NCBI GenBank assembly: GCA_023512835.1
Contig: CM042087.1
Span: forward strand, 51,950,265 to 52,014,264
Source: Taxillus chinensis
Lineage: Eukaryota; Streptophyta; Magnoliopsida; Santalales; Loranthaceae
Reading direction: 5' to 3'
DNA: 64,000 nt
Positions 46,052-57,100 of the stretch are shown piece by piece (position 1 is the first letter of the stretch; the number at the start of each line of letters is the position of its first letter). The position numbers were made by a program, and so were the translations under genes. The notes beneath the pieces were generated by a model. The model was not told where the DNA came from. It made no database searches and saw nothing but the letters and a program-made list of their open reading frames with translations.

Positions 46052-46239
46052 ATCATAACCGAAAGTCTAGCTACGGACTTTAAATAAAGCGCTGGTTGGG
46101 AGGCAACCCAATGTTTATTGCTATGTTTTATTTTATGTTATTTTCTTTTATTTATTTTATTCAATAAATTTGTTTGCAAGCTAATCATTGTGCAGGAGAC
46201 TTTGTTCCTTTCTTAGCTAACCATGTGCAGGATGAGCAA

Positions 46240-46895
46240 ATTATTGGGTCCTGAACTTGTGGAATTATTTTTAAAGTCAAAGTCAAGGAGCAAGGAGCAA
46301 GTGAAGCCCAAAAGTGCTTGAAGATGGGCTCAAACAATTCACGTGCAAGACTTAAAGATGGTCCATAATGCATAAGCAACTCAGTGGAGAAATTTGGGCC
46401 AGTTTGGGCCTGAACGTGAATTTCCCAATTCACGTGCACCTCCTTTTGAGCTATAACTTTCTGGAATGGTAGATGAAGACCATGTGAATCACGTTTACTC
46501 TTGCACGCGAATTGCTAGCTGTCATATGAAGGCCCAAAAATGCAAAATACCGATTTTAGCCCTCCTAGAAGCTTCAAACAATTCACGTGCAGAAGGGACT
46601 ATTGCTTGCCAGCTCAAGGGGGACCCACCACCAAAGTTTGGGACGATTCTGACCTGCACGCCAATTCGGCCAATTCACGTGCAGAGGCTATTTTGGTCAG
46701 AACACTCTGAAAAGTTAGGGGCACGTGTATCACAACAAATGGAGCATCTTTCCTTCGCACGCTATATAAAGGGAGGCCATCTTCAAAGGCTTCCACACCA
46801 AAATCACTCCAGATCTGAGTATTAGAGAAACTCTGCCCTTTTGCTCTCTTGCTCTTCAGTTTTCTGCTCTTTGCTCTTATTTTCTCATTCCAAAG
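46240..46895 (+). promoter_or_regulatory. Candidate internal promoter of the Athila second gene region
   Basis: Non-coding spacer between integrase and the next gene. It holds five CACGTG boxes (46340, 46431, 46584, 46676, 46722), most within ATTCACGTGC, and a TATATAAA box at 46763-46770, 126 bases before the ATG at 46896. A CT-rich leader (GCTCTTGCTCTTCAG) follows the TATA. The same ATTCACGTGCA words mark the U3 of this element's LTR. Promoter function is inferred. Confidence 0.6.
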
Positions 46896-47838
46896 ATGGT
46901 GCGCACAAGGAGGACTGGCCAGGAGGAGGTGCACTCACCTAGTGCTGATAGCCAACCTGAGGAGGAGATACTCTTGGGGCATGCTCTTGATATGCAGGCT
47001 TTGGAGGCTTCAGAGCTGAGGCGGGCTAGAGAGGTGGCTCTTAAAATTCAAAATCTGGGATTACAAAGGTTAGTATTCGCCTGACCCGGCTATTTCCTAT
47101 TCTGCCCTACAAGAATTCTATGCATCTGTCTTTGGGAGTGAGGATGAACTGATAGGGGTTGTGCAAGGGGTTTATGTCAGGATTACCCCTGAAATTATTA
47201 AACATTGCTTTAACCTCCCTGAACCCAGTGATAGCTTCCCTCAGCTAAGCCTAGGAGAATTTGGTACTGCATGCAACTATGCTAGAAAATTTCAAAGTCG
47301 AAGGCAGTTTACCAAGAATGGTTTTGTTGGAAAATTTAGATGCCTAGCTTACCTGGTAGGGAAATGCTTATTGATTCAGACCAGTGGGCTAGATAGTGTG
47401 CCTAAGCCACACCTGGAGTTCATGTATAGCATTAATCATATGCTAAATGTGGATTGGGCCACTACCATTTTTAAATGGTGGAAGAAAAACTCATCAAAGC
47501 GGATAAATGGCAGATTTTTGTGTTTGATATTTCAAAGCATGCCTGCTTTGCATTTTTCCTCCATGGAGAGCATTACTTTTCCTTCTCCCTGGGTGTTAAG
47601 AGTATTGCATGCGTGAAGGAGGTTTGGGGGTCGTACCCAGAGGTCATTGGGCAACCAATGTTCCTCCTCCATCACGACCCGCAAGGCACGGCGTTCATGT
47701 GGAGCGATCTACCGACTTTGCAAGGGAAACCTCTCCTCATATGGATCAAAGGAAGCAGACTCTATACGACTCACTGCCATGTACATGCGGTTCAATGTAC
47801 ATAAAGAAGATATTTTCAATTTCTTTCAAGGCATAAGT
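46896..47838 (+). pseudogene. Athila second gene region, N-terminal env-position domain
   Basis: ATG at 46896 gives MVRTRRTGQEEVHSPSADSQ and an acidic, helical N-terminus. After a stop at 47082 the protein continues in other frames: AISYSALQEFYASVFG, then VQGVYVRITPEIIKHCFNLP (from 47161), FVGKFRCLAYLVGKCLLIQT and SVPKPHLEFMYSINHMLNVD, with later segments to 47838 (AMYMRFNVHKEDIFNFFQ). This domain occurs in the env position of several plant retrotransposons; its function is unknown. No signal peptide or membrane segment is evident. It is homologous to the start of the open frame at 59411-61720. Confidence 0.75.
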
Positions 47839-47998
47839 GGGTAGGTGGTGAGCGAAGTGGAGGTCATCAATTGGGCGATCACTAATGGGCACATCACTAG
47901 TGCCCAATTCGAGGAATTAATGGCCCTCATCTCTGGGAGACCAACAAGCTACTTCACAACCTAGAACCGAGCATGGGAGGCCCCAGATGTAGCTGCTC

Positions 47999-48607
47999 AT
48001 GCATCGCCTAGAGCATGGGAAGCCCCGAAGCTCCTCCGCCGCATCTACCGAAGCTTGGAGGCAAGAAACACAGCAGCTCGGGGAGGCAAATGCAAGAACC
48101 CAGCGCGAGGTGGAAGCCCTGAGGAAAGACAATAAAGAAGTCAAAGGCCTCCTAGGCAAAATCTGGAAGGCCTTGAGCAAGAGGAAAGCATCAAAACGTT
48201 CTCCTATAGTGGAGATATCTGATGAAGAACCCTCTCCATCCCCTGAAGATTCTTACCCAGCCCAGGCAGATCCACCTCAACCAGAACACTCAGCTTGGCC
48301 ATCTTACTATCACCCAGAGGAGGCGGCGCAAGCAACAGGGTATTCACCCTTCCGGCCTCAAGAAGAGACAGAGCCGGCGAAGGGTATTCACCTTTCCAGC
48401 CTTTTACCGATCCTGCATATTCTCAGGCTCGGTGCCCGCTATACTTCCTGTCTCTTAGGGTGCATACATGCCTGCGAACCTGAAGATCTACTTGGCCCTC
48501 CTGTCCATTTACTCATTAATCCAGCCTTATCATCCGACGAGAGCCAAGCGGCAATTGAAGAGTTCATCAATTCCACGGTTCGAGAGGGCTCGCTTTATAC
48601 GGGATAA
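47999..48607 (+). pseudogene. Athila second gene region, coiled-coil and linker
   Basis: 202 codons. WRQETQQLGEANARTQREVE and ALRKDNKEVKGLLGKIWKAL form a likely coiled coil, followed by a Lys cluster, an acidic Ser/Pro linker (EISDEEPSPSPEDSYP), a GYSPF repeat, and HLLINPALSSDESQAAIEEF leading into the protease-like domain. Collinearity suggests it linked the N-terminal domain to the protease in one protein, now split by frameshifts. Confidence 0.6.
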
Positions 48608-49251
48608 TGATATCTTCACCTCTTTTAGCTTAAAGAGGATCTCCGAGAATGAATATCTCTACGCCGACGAGATAGACCTCTTCTGCAGGACCATGCGCTA
48701 TGTAGTGGAGGGCGAGCCTCATAACTACCCCTTAGCTCGATACACTTCCATCATGTTGTGTGAGCTTTTTAATCAACCCTTGTCCAAAGAGTGTGTGGCG
48801 CCAACGCATCAATGGTGAGAATGAAGGGCACCGCCCTTGGCATGGTATGCATGAGGTGCCGATTCCGGTGCACTTTGACCGCCACTATGTACTTGTCCGT
48901 TTGAACCTGGATGTAGGACATGCCGTGCTATATGATCCAAGCCAAGGCGAAGGGTTTGCTAGACGGAAAAGACAAGTTAGTGCATGGGTTCATCAAACGA
49001 ATGAAAGTGGCGATGATCAAAGAAGGATTGTTGTAGGATAAGCTCCCTCTTATTCACCTCAACGAAATGGAAATCCCTCGGCTGCCGACCAATTCAGTTG
49101 TGGGATCTTTGTTTGCTACTACATGATGGCTATTCTGCAAGGGAAGGAAACTTGGGAAGTGCGCGGCGAGACGTCGGTTGACTTTGTGGCTCAGGTACGA
49201 CGAATGGTGGCCAATGTCATCTACTATTACAGTGTGCCAAACCAGGGGTAA
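48600..49251 (+). pseudogene. Ulp1/C48-like cysteine protease domain in Athila
   Basis: DNDIFTSFSLKRISENEYLY and ADEIDLFCRTMRYV resemble the start of a Ulp1 catalytic domain (L..dEId.f...L). After a frameshift at about 48795: VPIPVHFDRHYVLVRLNLDV with the candidate His (48883-48885), AVLYDPS with Asp (48934-48936), and DQFSCGIFVCYYMMAI with Cys (49099-49101). Spacing and order His-Asp-Cys fit SUMO-type proteases; the oxyanion Gln is not at its usual distance (a Gln is three residues before Cys). A TAA at 49039-49041 interrupts it. Known Ulp-like genes in plants ride on Mutator-like elements; here the position is inside a retrotransposon. Alternative: a decayed unrelated hydrolase; I consider Ulp1 likely. 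Confidence 0.7.
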
Positions 49252-50765
49252 CTGTTTTTCCTACTCCTTCTTTTATGCCATGCGGACATAGCATATTTTA
49301 AGTGTGGTGTATGGGGAGTGACTTGAGCCACTTGCTTGTCTTTTATGTTGTGATTGCATGTTTTATTTAATTCTAAAAAAAATGTTTTTAGTTGCATGAT
49401 TGTTTGAGTTGTTTGCTTGAATGATTTGCTTGTGGAGGCATGGATATTAAGTATGCAATTTTGGCCTACATTTTACTTTTTGGGCCACATTAGTATCATG
49501 TTGTGATAAGGGTGTTAAAGTAGTTAAAATGTGCTCGAATTGGTTTAATCATGTCTTTATCTTTTGAATGATATCACCATGTTTTTGGAGCTGAGTTTTG
49601 AATATTAGCTGAGCATGAAATGCTATGATAGACCTAAGTAACCCTTAAAGTTGAGTGAAAAAGAAATGAAAAATGAGAACAGCTTCTTTTTTAGCCCTTG
49701 AGTGACATTTATGGTTTATGGGTAATAGTTTGATTTGCTACTCTTCTTGCATTCAACATTGGTTATTTAATGGTAGGAGTCAAGTAAGCATGTGATTACT
49801 TATTAGTGCTCGGTGTTTGATGTTTAGTTAGGATGCAAGACCTCGAGTCACTCGTGGATTGTCTTTGCATTCTTTTCTTTATTGTGTGATATTATTGGAA
49901 AAGGTTGTGATATAGAATGTGAAAAAGCCATCACTTAATTGGAAAATGGGATGTGAGACATCAATGAATTTTTGTCTCTCCTATTGTAGCAAAATGGCAA
50001 TGGGGTATGCATTAGAAAAATCAGTCTTATTTATGTGTTATGTGAGTAAAAAAAAAGAGTGAATAATCCATCAAGGGAGAGCATAAAATGCAACCTTGTA
50101 AGGTTATTATTAAAAAAAAAATCAGAATAAAAGTCACAATGGCTTGATGTTTATGTGTGATTGTTTAGATTTGTAGCCACATTGGCTCAATTTTGTTTAT
50201 TTGAGAGTGTTGAGCTTAATTCTTTAGCTCATGGTTTTGTTTTATCAGTTATTAGAATAGAGTGTGAGTTTATTGAGTTTAGACTAGCGTGTGAGTTTCA
50301 AATAAAGTAGAATAGAGAGTGTGTTTTCTTTGATGAGCACAATAGGGAACTCTCATGATTGCTTGGCAAATACTTAATCAATAGCTGATGGCGAGTGTAG
50401 AGATAGAGTTTTTCCATCCATTGTTCATTGATAGGTATTGGGCTTGAGAATTATTATATTTGAGTGAGGCTGCTTATCCTTGGTAAGAACTTAAAGGGAA
50501 ACTAGGTGCTATTTTATCATGGATTGCTTACTCATATATGAAATTTAAGTGGTGATATTGCATGGTTGTTGGACTAGGGATATGGACATGAATGAACTAA
50601 GCTATGACTCATTTTGATGCTTAAATTCTCATTTCATCATGATAGAGTTGCATGCTTAGGAAACCATGATTCTCCTTGATTGTTATTTTATTTTTCTTCC
50701 GTTTGATTGCGTGTTTATTTTATTTTTGCATGCTTGTATGTTTTTGCTTGAGGACAAGCAATGGT
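49252..50765 (+). other. Athila 3' non-coding region, 1.5 kb
   Basis: AT-rich with no coding. It contains at 49300-49312 a second copy of the 13-base PPT word AAGTGTGGTGTAT, about 1.47 kb before the true PPT. Confidence 0.75.
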
Positions 50766-50781
50766 TCAAGTGTGGTGTATT
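50766..50781 (+). promoter_or_regulatory. Athila polypurine tract
   Basis: CAAGTGTGGTGTATT abuts the LTR start TGATAACG; GAGGACAAGCAA just upstream is typical of Athila. Confidence 0.85.
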
Positions 50782-52290
50782 TGATAACGTGCATTTTATG
50801 CCGTTATTCTAGTGTTTATTTAGGATGTTTAAGAGCATGATTAGAGCCTTATTGCCTCATATATCATATATATTTGCTCTAACCCCTAGGAAGATGCTAG
50901 TTGCAAATACATGCGCTTTTAAGCTGTTTTGGCAGGTTTTGGACCTCACTTTTGACATAGTAGATGGCCTCAAACAATTGGCGTGCAAGAACAAAAGTTG
51001 CTCGAATGATGTCCTCTACCTACCACAGAAATTTCAGAGCATTTGGAGCTGATTTGAAGCTGCACGTGAATTCACCCATTTCACGTGCAAGCCTATTTTT
51101 GCCTCTCAGGCCTCTACAGGATGCAAGGAAGCTTGGGGAGAAGTTTGAGCTGATTTGGAGGTGCACGTGAATTCACCATATCACGTGCAAATTGGCGTGC
51201 GAGAGATATTTTTGGACCGATCCTATTGTTTTTCCATGCCGATCATTTATTCCTGAAGGCCCATGTCCAAATTGTGGATGGAAGATAGAGATTTTAATGT
51301 TCGGAGTGTCACTTATCAAAACTACGCCGTTTTGATAGATGGGCTAGGGTACACACCTCAAAGCCCATCCAAACTCTATAAATACAAGCCTCCACGCCTT
51401 TGCTATGCATGCCTAACCCCCCTACACGTTTTTAGAGAGAGAGAGGCTTCACAACTTGGAGGTTGCTCCTTGACCTAGGAGAGTAGCCGTCGCAGCCGTC
51501 CGGATTTTGGAGCCTGGATTTGAAGCTTTCTTGCGTGCGCGTGATCAAGAAGAAGATGTTGAGCTTTTCGCTTTGTGTTTGCTTGTAATCATGCGTGAGT
51601 AGTCTTTTAATCTAGGGGAGCAATGTAGCCCCCTTATTGCTTTCTTGTGTTTATGAATATTGGGTTTGGATGATTGCGTTTTGCATGTTTTATGAATCTG
51701 TTCTTAATTCTATCTTTGGATGTACACCTTGGTATTCTTAGCCCTAGTCTAGGGCGGATTAAGATTCATAACTTATTTGTAATTGGTGTGATCATTATCC
51801 TTTTGCAAGTATGATTTATTGACTTTGCATGTTTGTGTGTTTAGATAACCATTCTTGGCATACAACTCTTAAAAGGACCTCGGTGACCATTTGTTGTCCT
51901 TGTTTTATGTTTATCATGTTTTCAATCGGACAACCCTAATACCATGAACCAGTAGAGATAACATAGGGAGGTGAAATTGTGACCCTAGATGCTTTTAATC
52001 ATTGAATCTTAATCCTAAAATCAATTTACTTTCTTTGTTTATTCAGAAAACCAAATAAAAATTAGATCTTTAGTTTAAAAAAAGAAAACTTTTTGCCAAG
52101 ACATTTTATAGAACAAGAGTAATTGGGTGTTTTTATTTGAGAACTAGAGAACTAGGCTAATCCCTGTGGGTTCGACCCCTTGCTTCGTCGCTATTCTTTT
52201 AGTGCAAACTTAGGGAATTTATTATATTGAAGAGAGAGATTTAACGACATTAGCTAGCTCTTTTAGAGAGGCTAAAAATCTTGTCTGTCA
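50782..52290 (+). mobile_element. Athila 3' LTR
   Basis: TGATAACGTGCATT to TTGTCTGTCA, 1,509 bases. Four CACGTG boxes (51063, 51082, 51164, 51182); the first is CACATG in the 5' LTR, a C-to-T type change. Palindrome 51315-51336, TATA 51377-51384. Followed by CCCAC. Confidence 0.95.
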
Positions 52291-52295
52291 CCCAC

Positions 52296-54095
52296 ACGGA
52301 GGGCAAAGGGGTGAGGATACAAACCAAGAATTTAACATTTTAAACATCCACAACACATTCAAGAGAGTAATGTTCATAAAAGCAATCCAAACCAGTTTAT
52401 TATAACAAAATCCTTTCCAATCCCATCCCCACTTGGGGTTACATCAATTCCCATAAAAAAAACAAAACATAAATGGAAGAGAGTAAAATAAATATGGTCT
52501 TCCACCTTGGTGTATCCACCTAACGCCTGTAAGTCCCTGGAAAACAAGCAAACACAGTAGGAGGGGTGAGCAACCACAGCTCAGTAGGGATCATGTCTCC
52601 CCAACCCATCCCATGCTCCTAGCATCTACATGACATATGTACGAGTGCGGTGTCGTGATACATTCTAACCAGATATAATAACAAACCACCAGCAAATACA
52701 ATCATTTCTACATTCACAGGCTAACACTTTAACCACAAGTGATTTAACCGCCTCTTCAGGCCAATGATTTAACCGCCTCTCAGGCAAATAGTTTAACCGC
52801 CTCTCAGGCATAGTTTCCACAGCCTCACAGGCTAACACAAAACAGTCCCGGGCTTCCACAGCCACCGGGTGTACAAGCAAACACGCAGCACATAAGGCCA
52901 TACAGGCATAACATCAAACACTTAATATGCTTAGTCACACGGGAATAACGTCGAACACTTAGCATGCATATATTCACAGGCTCACAAACCCGGCCACACG
53001 AGATATTATTTCAAACACATAATATGCATAGCCTCACAGGCATTATTTCAAACACGTTCGAGCATACACACAGGCATATTCACACAGGCATTTTATCGAA
53101 CACTTAACATGCACTAACCACCCAACCTCAGAAATCACACCAAAACGCCACTGAAGGCCAACATTCATATAGGAGGTCACACCTATATGAATTTACATAT
53201 AAATAATATAACAATAACAATAGAAACTCGAGAAACCCTCTACACAGGGCCTAACCCCAGAATAGACCAGGTGAGACAGAACCCCTACCTTAAAGAAGAT
53301 CCTCCTTGCTCCCGCGTTAGATGCCGTCCTCCCCACGCAAGACGCTCCGGCAGCAACCAGCAGTTCTCCTCCTTTCCCTCTCTCTAGCTCTCTCTCCACG
53401 ACGGCCGTAGTGGCCGAAAAACCCCTAACCCTAGAACAAGGAGTCTCCTCATCCTTATATAGACCTCCCACTATCAAAACAACGTAGTTTTAATTAAGTG
53501 AAACCCATGATCAAAACGACGTAGTTTTGATTACACAAGCTACCACCTTCTCGCTTCCATACACGCCAAAATATCCACAATTCCAACATGGTCCTTTGGG
53601 GAAAAATCATTAGAATGACAAAACCAAGGTAACCATGCAAAAACATGTTTGCACGCCAATTTGAACGCCAATTCCCCAAGTGGTGTGCAGCTCCAAATGC
53701 ACTCAAACTTCACCCCAAGCCTCCTAGCATCTTGTAGAGGTCCGAGAAGCAAAAATATGCTTGCACGTGAAATGGGAGAATTCACGTGCAGCTCCAAATG
53801 CTCTGAAATTTCCGTGGTAGGTAGAGGACCTCATTCTAAGAAACTTTTGTTCTTGCACGCCAATTGTTTGAGGCCATCTACCCTATCAAAAGTGAGCTCC
53901 AAGATCAGCCAAAACAGCTTAAAACCGCCTGTATATGCATAGCATCTTCCTAGGGCATAAATGTACGTTATCACTTGTCACATGCACCTCAAAAAAGTCC
54001 CCTCTTGGGCTCATCTCTTACCTCAAACTTGTGCACCAACATCCAAGGTGTTTGTGGTTAACTTCTTACACACGGGTTACACACGGGTCATTACA
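52296..54095 (-). mobile_element. B: 3' LTR, main piece
   Basis: Continues the LTR from 38941 and ends (reverse-strand start) TGTAATGACCC at 54095, next to a polypurine tract. Together about 1.86 kb. Reverse-strand TATA at 53455-53461, palindromes at 53473-53494 and 53510-53531, CACGTG at 53764 and 53783. The U3 part (about 53540-53975) is similar to the U3 of the Athila LTR on the opposite strand. Short CAGGC-type repeats at 52740-53100. Confidence 0.85.
53473..53531 (-). promoter_or_regulatory. Paired palindromes upstream of the B TATA box
   Basis: Two 22-base copies with arms ATCAAAAC/GTTTTGAT around an ACGT-containing centre, 11 to 77 bases upstream of the TATA on the reverse strand. The first copy has one changed base in each half. 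The solo LTR at 11519 has the same pair (12986-13007, 13023-13044). Confidence 0.65.
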
Positions 54096-54130
54096 TCCTC
54101 TCCCCGTTAAGACTTTTCGTCCTCGAAAAG
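54096..54130 (-). promoter_or_regulatory. B polypurine tract
   Basis: The reverse strand reads TTCGAGGACGAAAAGTC..AACGGGGAGAGGA and then the LTR start, the same layout as at 18470-18491 of A. Confidence 0.8.
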
Positions 54131-57100
54131 AAATGACATACGAGGAAAACACACACAAGCTACCCATTTGCCACACGGCGAGCCACAACACCCAAATGGG
54201 TCATACACCGCGCACAGCATATAACAGCACATAACAAGGTACCACCATAATCCATAACCACATGCATCACAATAATGCATACAACACATATCCGCATGTC
54301 ACAAATACACATCTCAAAACACATCACAAATATGAACACATGTCTAACAGACAATACAAATACACCAACCAATAGCCACCCCTCCACCCTTAAGATTGTT
54401 CGTCCTCGAACAACTCGGGTGTTGCTCACGCATCATGGATTCGCGTTTCCATATTTCCTCCATAGGACGTGTCGTCCGCGAAAAGACAATACACTTTCCA
54501 TAATGCACATGCTGATGCACATCGTCCACAACCATTCACATACCCGCGAATGAAGATATCACACAATAACACACATGAAGGCACGTACCCACAGACCCAA
54601 TACAACACAGCATGATAGGGAAACACATATTCTAATCTCACCAACAACCCTTGTTCTCCTCACCTAACACATGTCACAAGTATTCATGTCACGACGGTGT
54701 ATGACAGATACGCCCATCCCCAACACGTACGTTTAACAAATCACATAGGTCACAGACCAACTCACATCATAAACACCACTACAAGGAACAAGGCACAAAC
54801 AAAACACTACTACACGTTTAACGTTCCACTGCCCACTCGCTGACACCATACAAACTCATCCGCAGGAGTTTCCTCACAACCTTCCCACCTCTGGACCGTT
54901 CGTCTCCGAAAAGAGAAATCAAGTAGTAAGCATCACGGGAAGATCAAAGCAACACATAACACCCATGATCACAACAAGAACTAGAGCTTGGCCAATTAGC
55001 GTCCGACAACAACTCATGTGAGCAAGTCGACAACAGTGAGGTTGAGAAACCTCCCACGGATTCATTAAGACCCTGACAACCGAACAAGGCCAACACCATA
55101 AGCCTATGCGTGAAGCATCCATTCGCTAGAATTCATATGATTGAACGAGAAGTCACTGCATCGACATAGCAGGGTACTTGGCGTTAGACGCCTACTCGTG
55201 TCACAATAGGACCAACACTCCACAATGTAAAATACCCAACAATGACACCATCAAAATTTGATGTCAACGGACCCCAACAATTTACAATGCAGCCACACTC
55301 CATATGTAGACCTTACCCTGACGGCAAACACTAAGAGGTCACAAGGAAACACAAACAAACAAGAGAAAAGCATTAGACAAACCACAATCGTGTTTCTACA
55401 CATGGAGATCACCCCAGCAGCACCATCATCACTGCTCAAACCGCCTCACTCTATAGTGATACACGCAACAACAGAACCCAACCAATGCCAAAGGGAACTC
55501 AAGATGACTTACAATCCAGGACACAACTACATCAGGATGAAGTGTGCCCTCCACCAGTCGGTCACAGTCAACAAGACGCCCAACGGAGTCCAAGGAGTAA
55601 CTCAAAACAACGAATTCAGTACCATACCCAATCACGGCAAGACCAAAAAGCTACTATCGGGCTAACACCAGTCACCAACGTTGAGAATCTACTAAAGAAT
55701 CCATTGAACCAGAACGTCATATAAATAACACCTCCCTAACTACGGTCAGATAGGGATCCACCAAGGGCCCGCACAGCCTTCACTAACTGAGGCCTATGTT
55801 ACAACCCAAGTGATAACGCCTTACTCAGTCAGCAGACATTCCATGCGATAGGAATCCTTTGACGCTGGGTAGGTACCAACCATATAGTCCTCTCCACCCT
55901 GGAAAACTCTCCTACCTGAAACATGACAACAACGGAATCCTCTGTGTCACCACGCACAGGTCACAAGGGAATCCCTTGCCTCCAGGACATACTCCACCTC
56001 ATGAACCACTAACTCCGCTACACCAACCATCACGCTCTGTCTCAACACACCAACAAAACACTCAAACTGACCAAGAAATACTCAGGCTCTAGCCTCAGCT
56101 AAATGTGATCACTGCCATTCCTCCGGGTGGCGCAGGAAACAAGACATGCAAACGCCTGATTCGGGACTTTCACGTAGTTCCCAAACACACCAACACCTTG
56201 ATAGCGTGAACCATCTCCCTTAGCGCGTGATACTGTACATGAAAGGTTTTCAAGAGCACAAATGTAGGTCATCCGCCTACCGGCACTGCTCTAAAACATG
56301 CACCTTTGTGACATCCACCCGACATAAATCGCTCCCCAAGGAGTAACACTAATACCCCTTCAAAGCAAAAAATGCCAACTGACTCAATTCTGGGGATCAA
56401 ATAACCCCTTTTTTTTGTAACTTACCAACAGTTTAATAACACCAGACAAGGAAGAACATAAACAACATCACTTCTAACACTCTTCCTCATCCTCACACCA
56501 TAGTTACTATACCAATACACCATGCCTCTTCCTCCTCTACGCATATGTGTCGCAACACCCACACGTAGCAACTCCGCTATATACCTCTACCACTTATGCA
56601 ATATATACAACAACACAATGCCACATTTTCTCGCACATTCTCAACACATGCAACGAAACACAAGACTCCTGACGACTAGAACGTACCAATTTTACACCTT
56701 CTCCTCAAGATACGGACCAAAGGAATGACCCTACCATGCAAAAGCACACCCATGACCCCTAAAGAAATGTTTTCCAGGATGTGGGTAAAAAGCCCGAACA
56801 AGGCCTGCCAAATCTCACTTGCTTACCTCTTTGTACCAATTGGATGCATCGGTCATGACCCTTGAAACCCACTCACAACTGATAGTTGAGCTCCGAACAC
56901 TTCACATTTTACACGTGTACATCCCCATTTCACAACATGTTCTAAGAACATCACTCATGGTCTTTCACACTCGACAAACATGACACATGGCCACCGCTTG
57001 GCCATCCGAGAACCCAGAACACCTATATAGTTACTAACCAGAACTTGCAACGACCACTCTAGCTAACAAGATAACACTTCAAGGACTCTAAGAGCAGGCT

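Larger units (their letters stand above)
38937..52295 (+). mobile_element. Athila-type Ty3/gypsy element with CCCAC duplication
   Basis: CCCAC at 38937-38941 and 52291-52295 flanks a 13,349-base element (38942-52290) with 1.5-kb LTRs, an Asp-tRNA-type PBS, gag, protease, RT, RNase H, integrase, a long 3' region with its own promoter-like block and second gene region, and a PPT. It sits inside the 3' LTR of B, in opposite orientation. The LTRs differ by a few percent by eye, mainly CG to TG/CA, so it is one of the younger insertions here, but its genes are frame-broken. Confidence 0.95.

Noticed and set aside
46896..47838. Athila second gene product as a true membrane envelope protein
   Set aside because: No signal peptide, membrane span or glycoprotein features; only the position is env-like.
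55258..55724. 135- and 79-codon plus-strand frames in the B interior
   Set aside because: Low-complexity A/C-rich DNA, overlapping frames, no conserved pattern; most likely chance.
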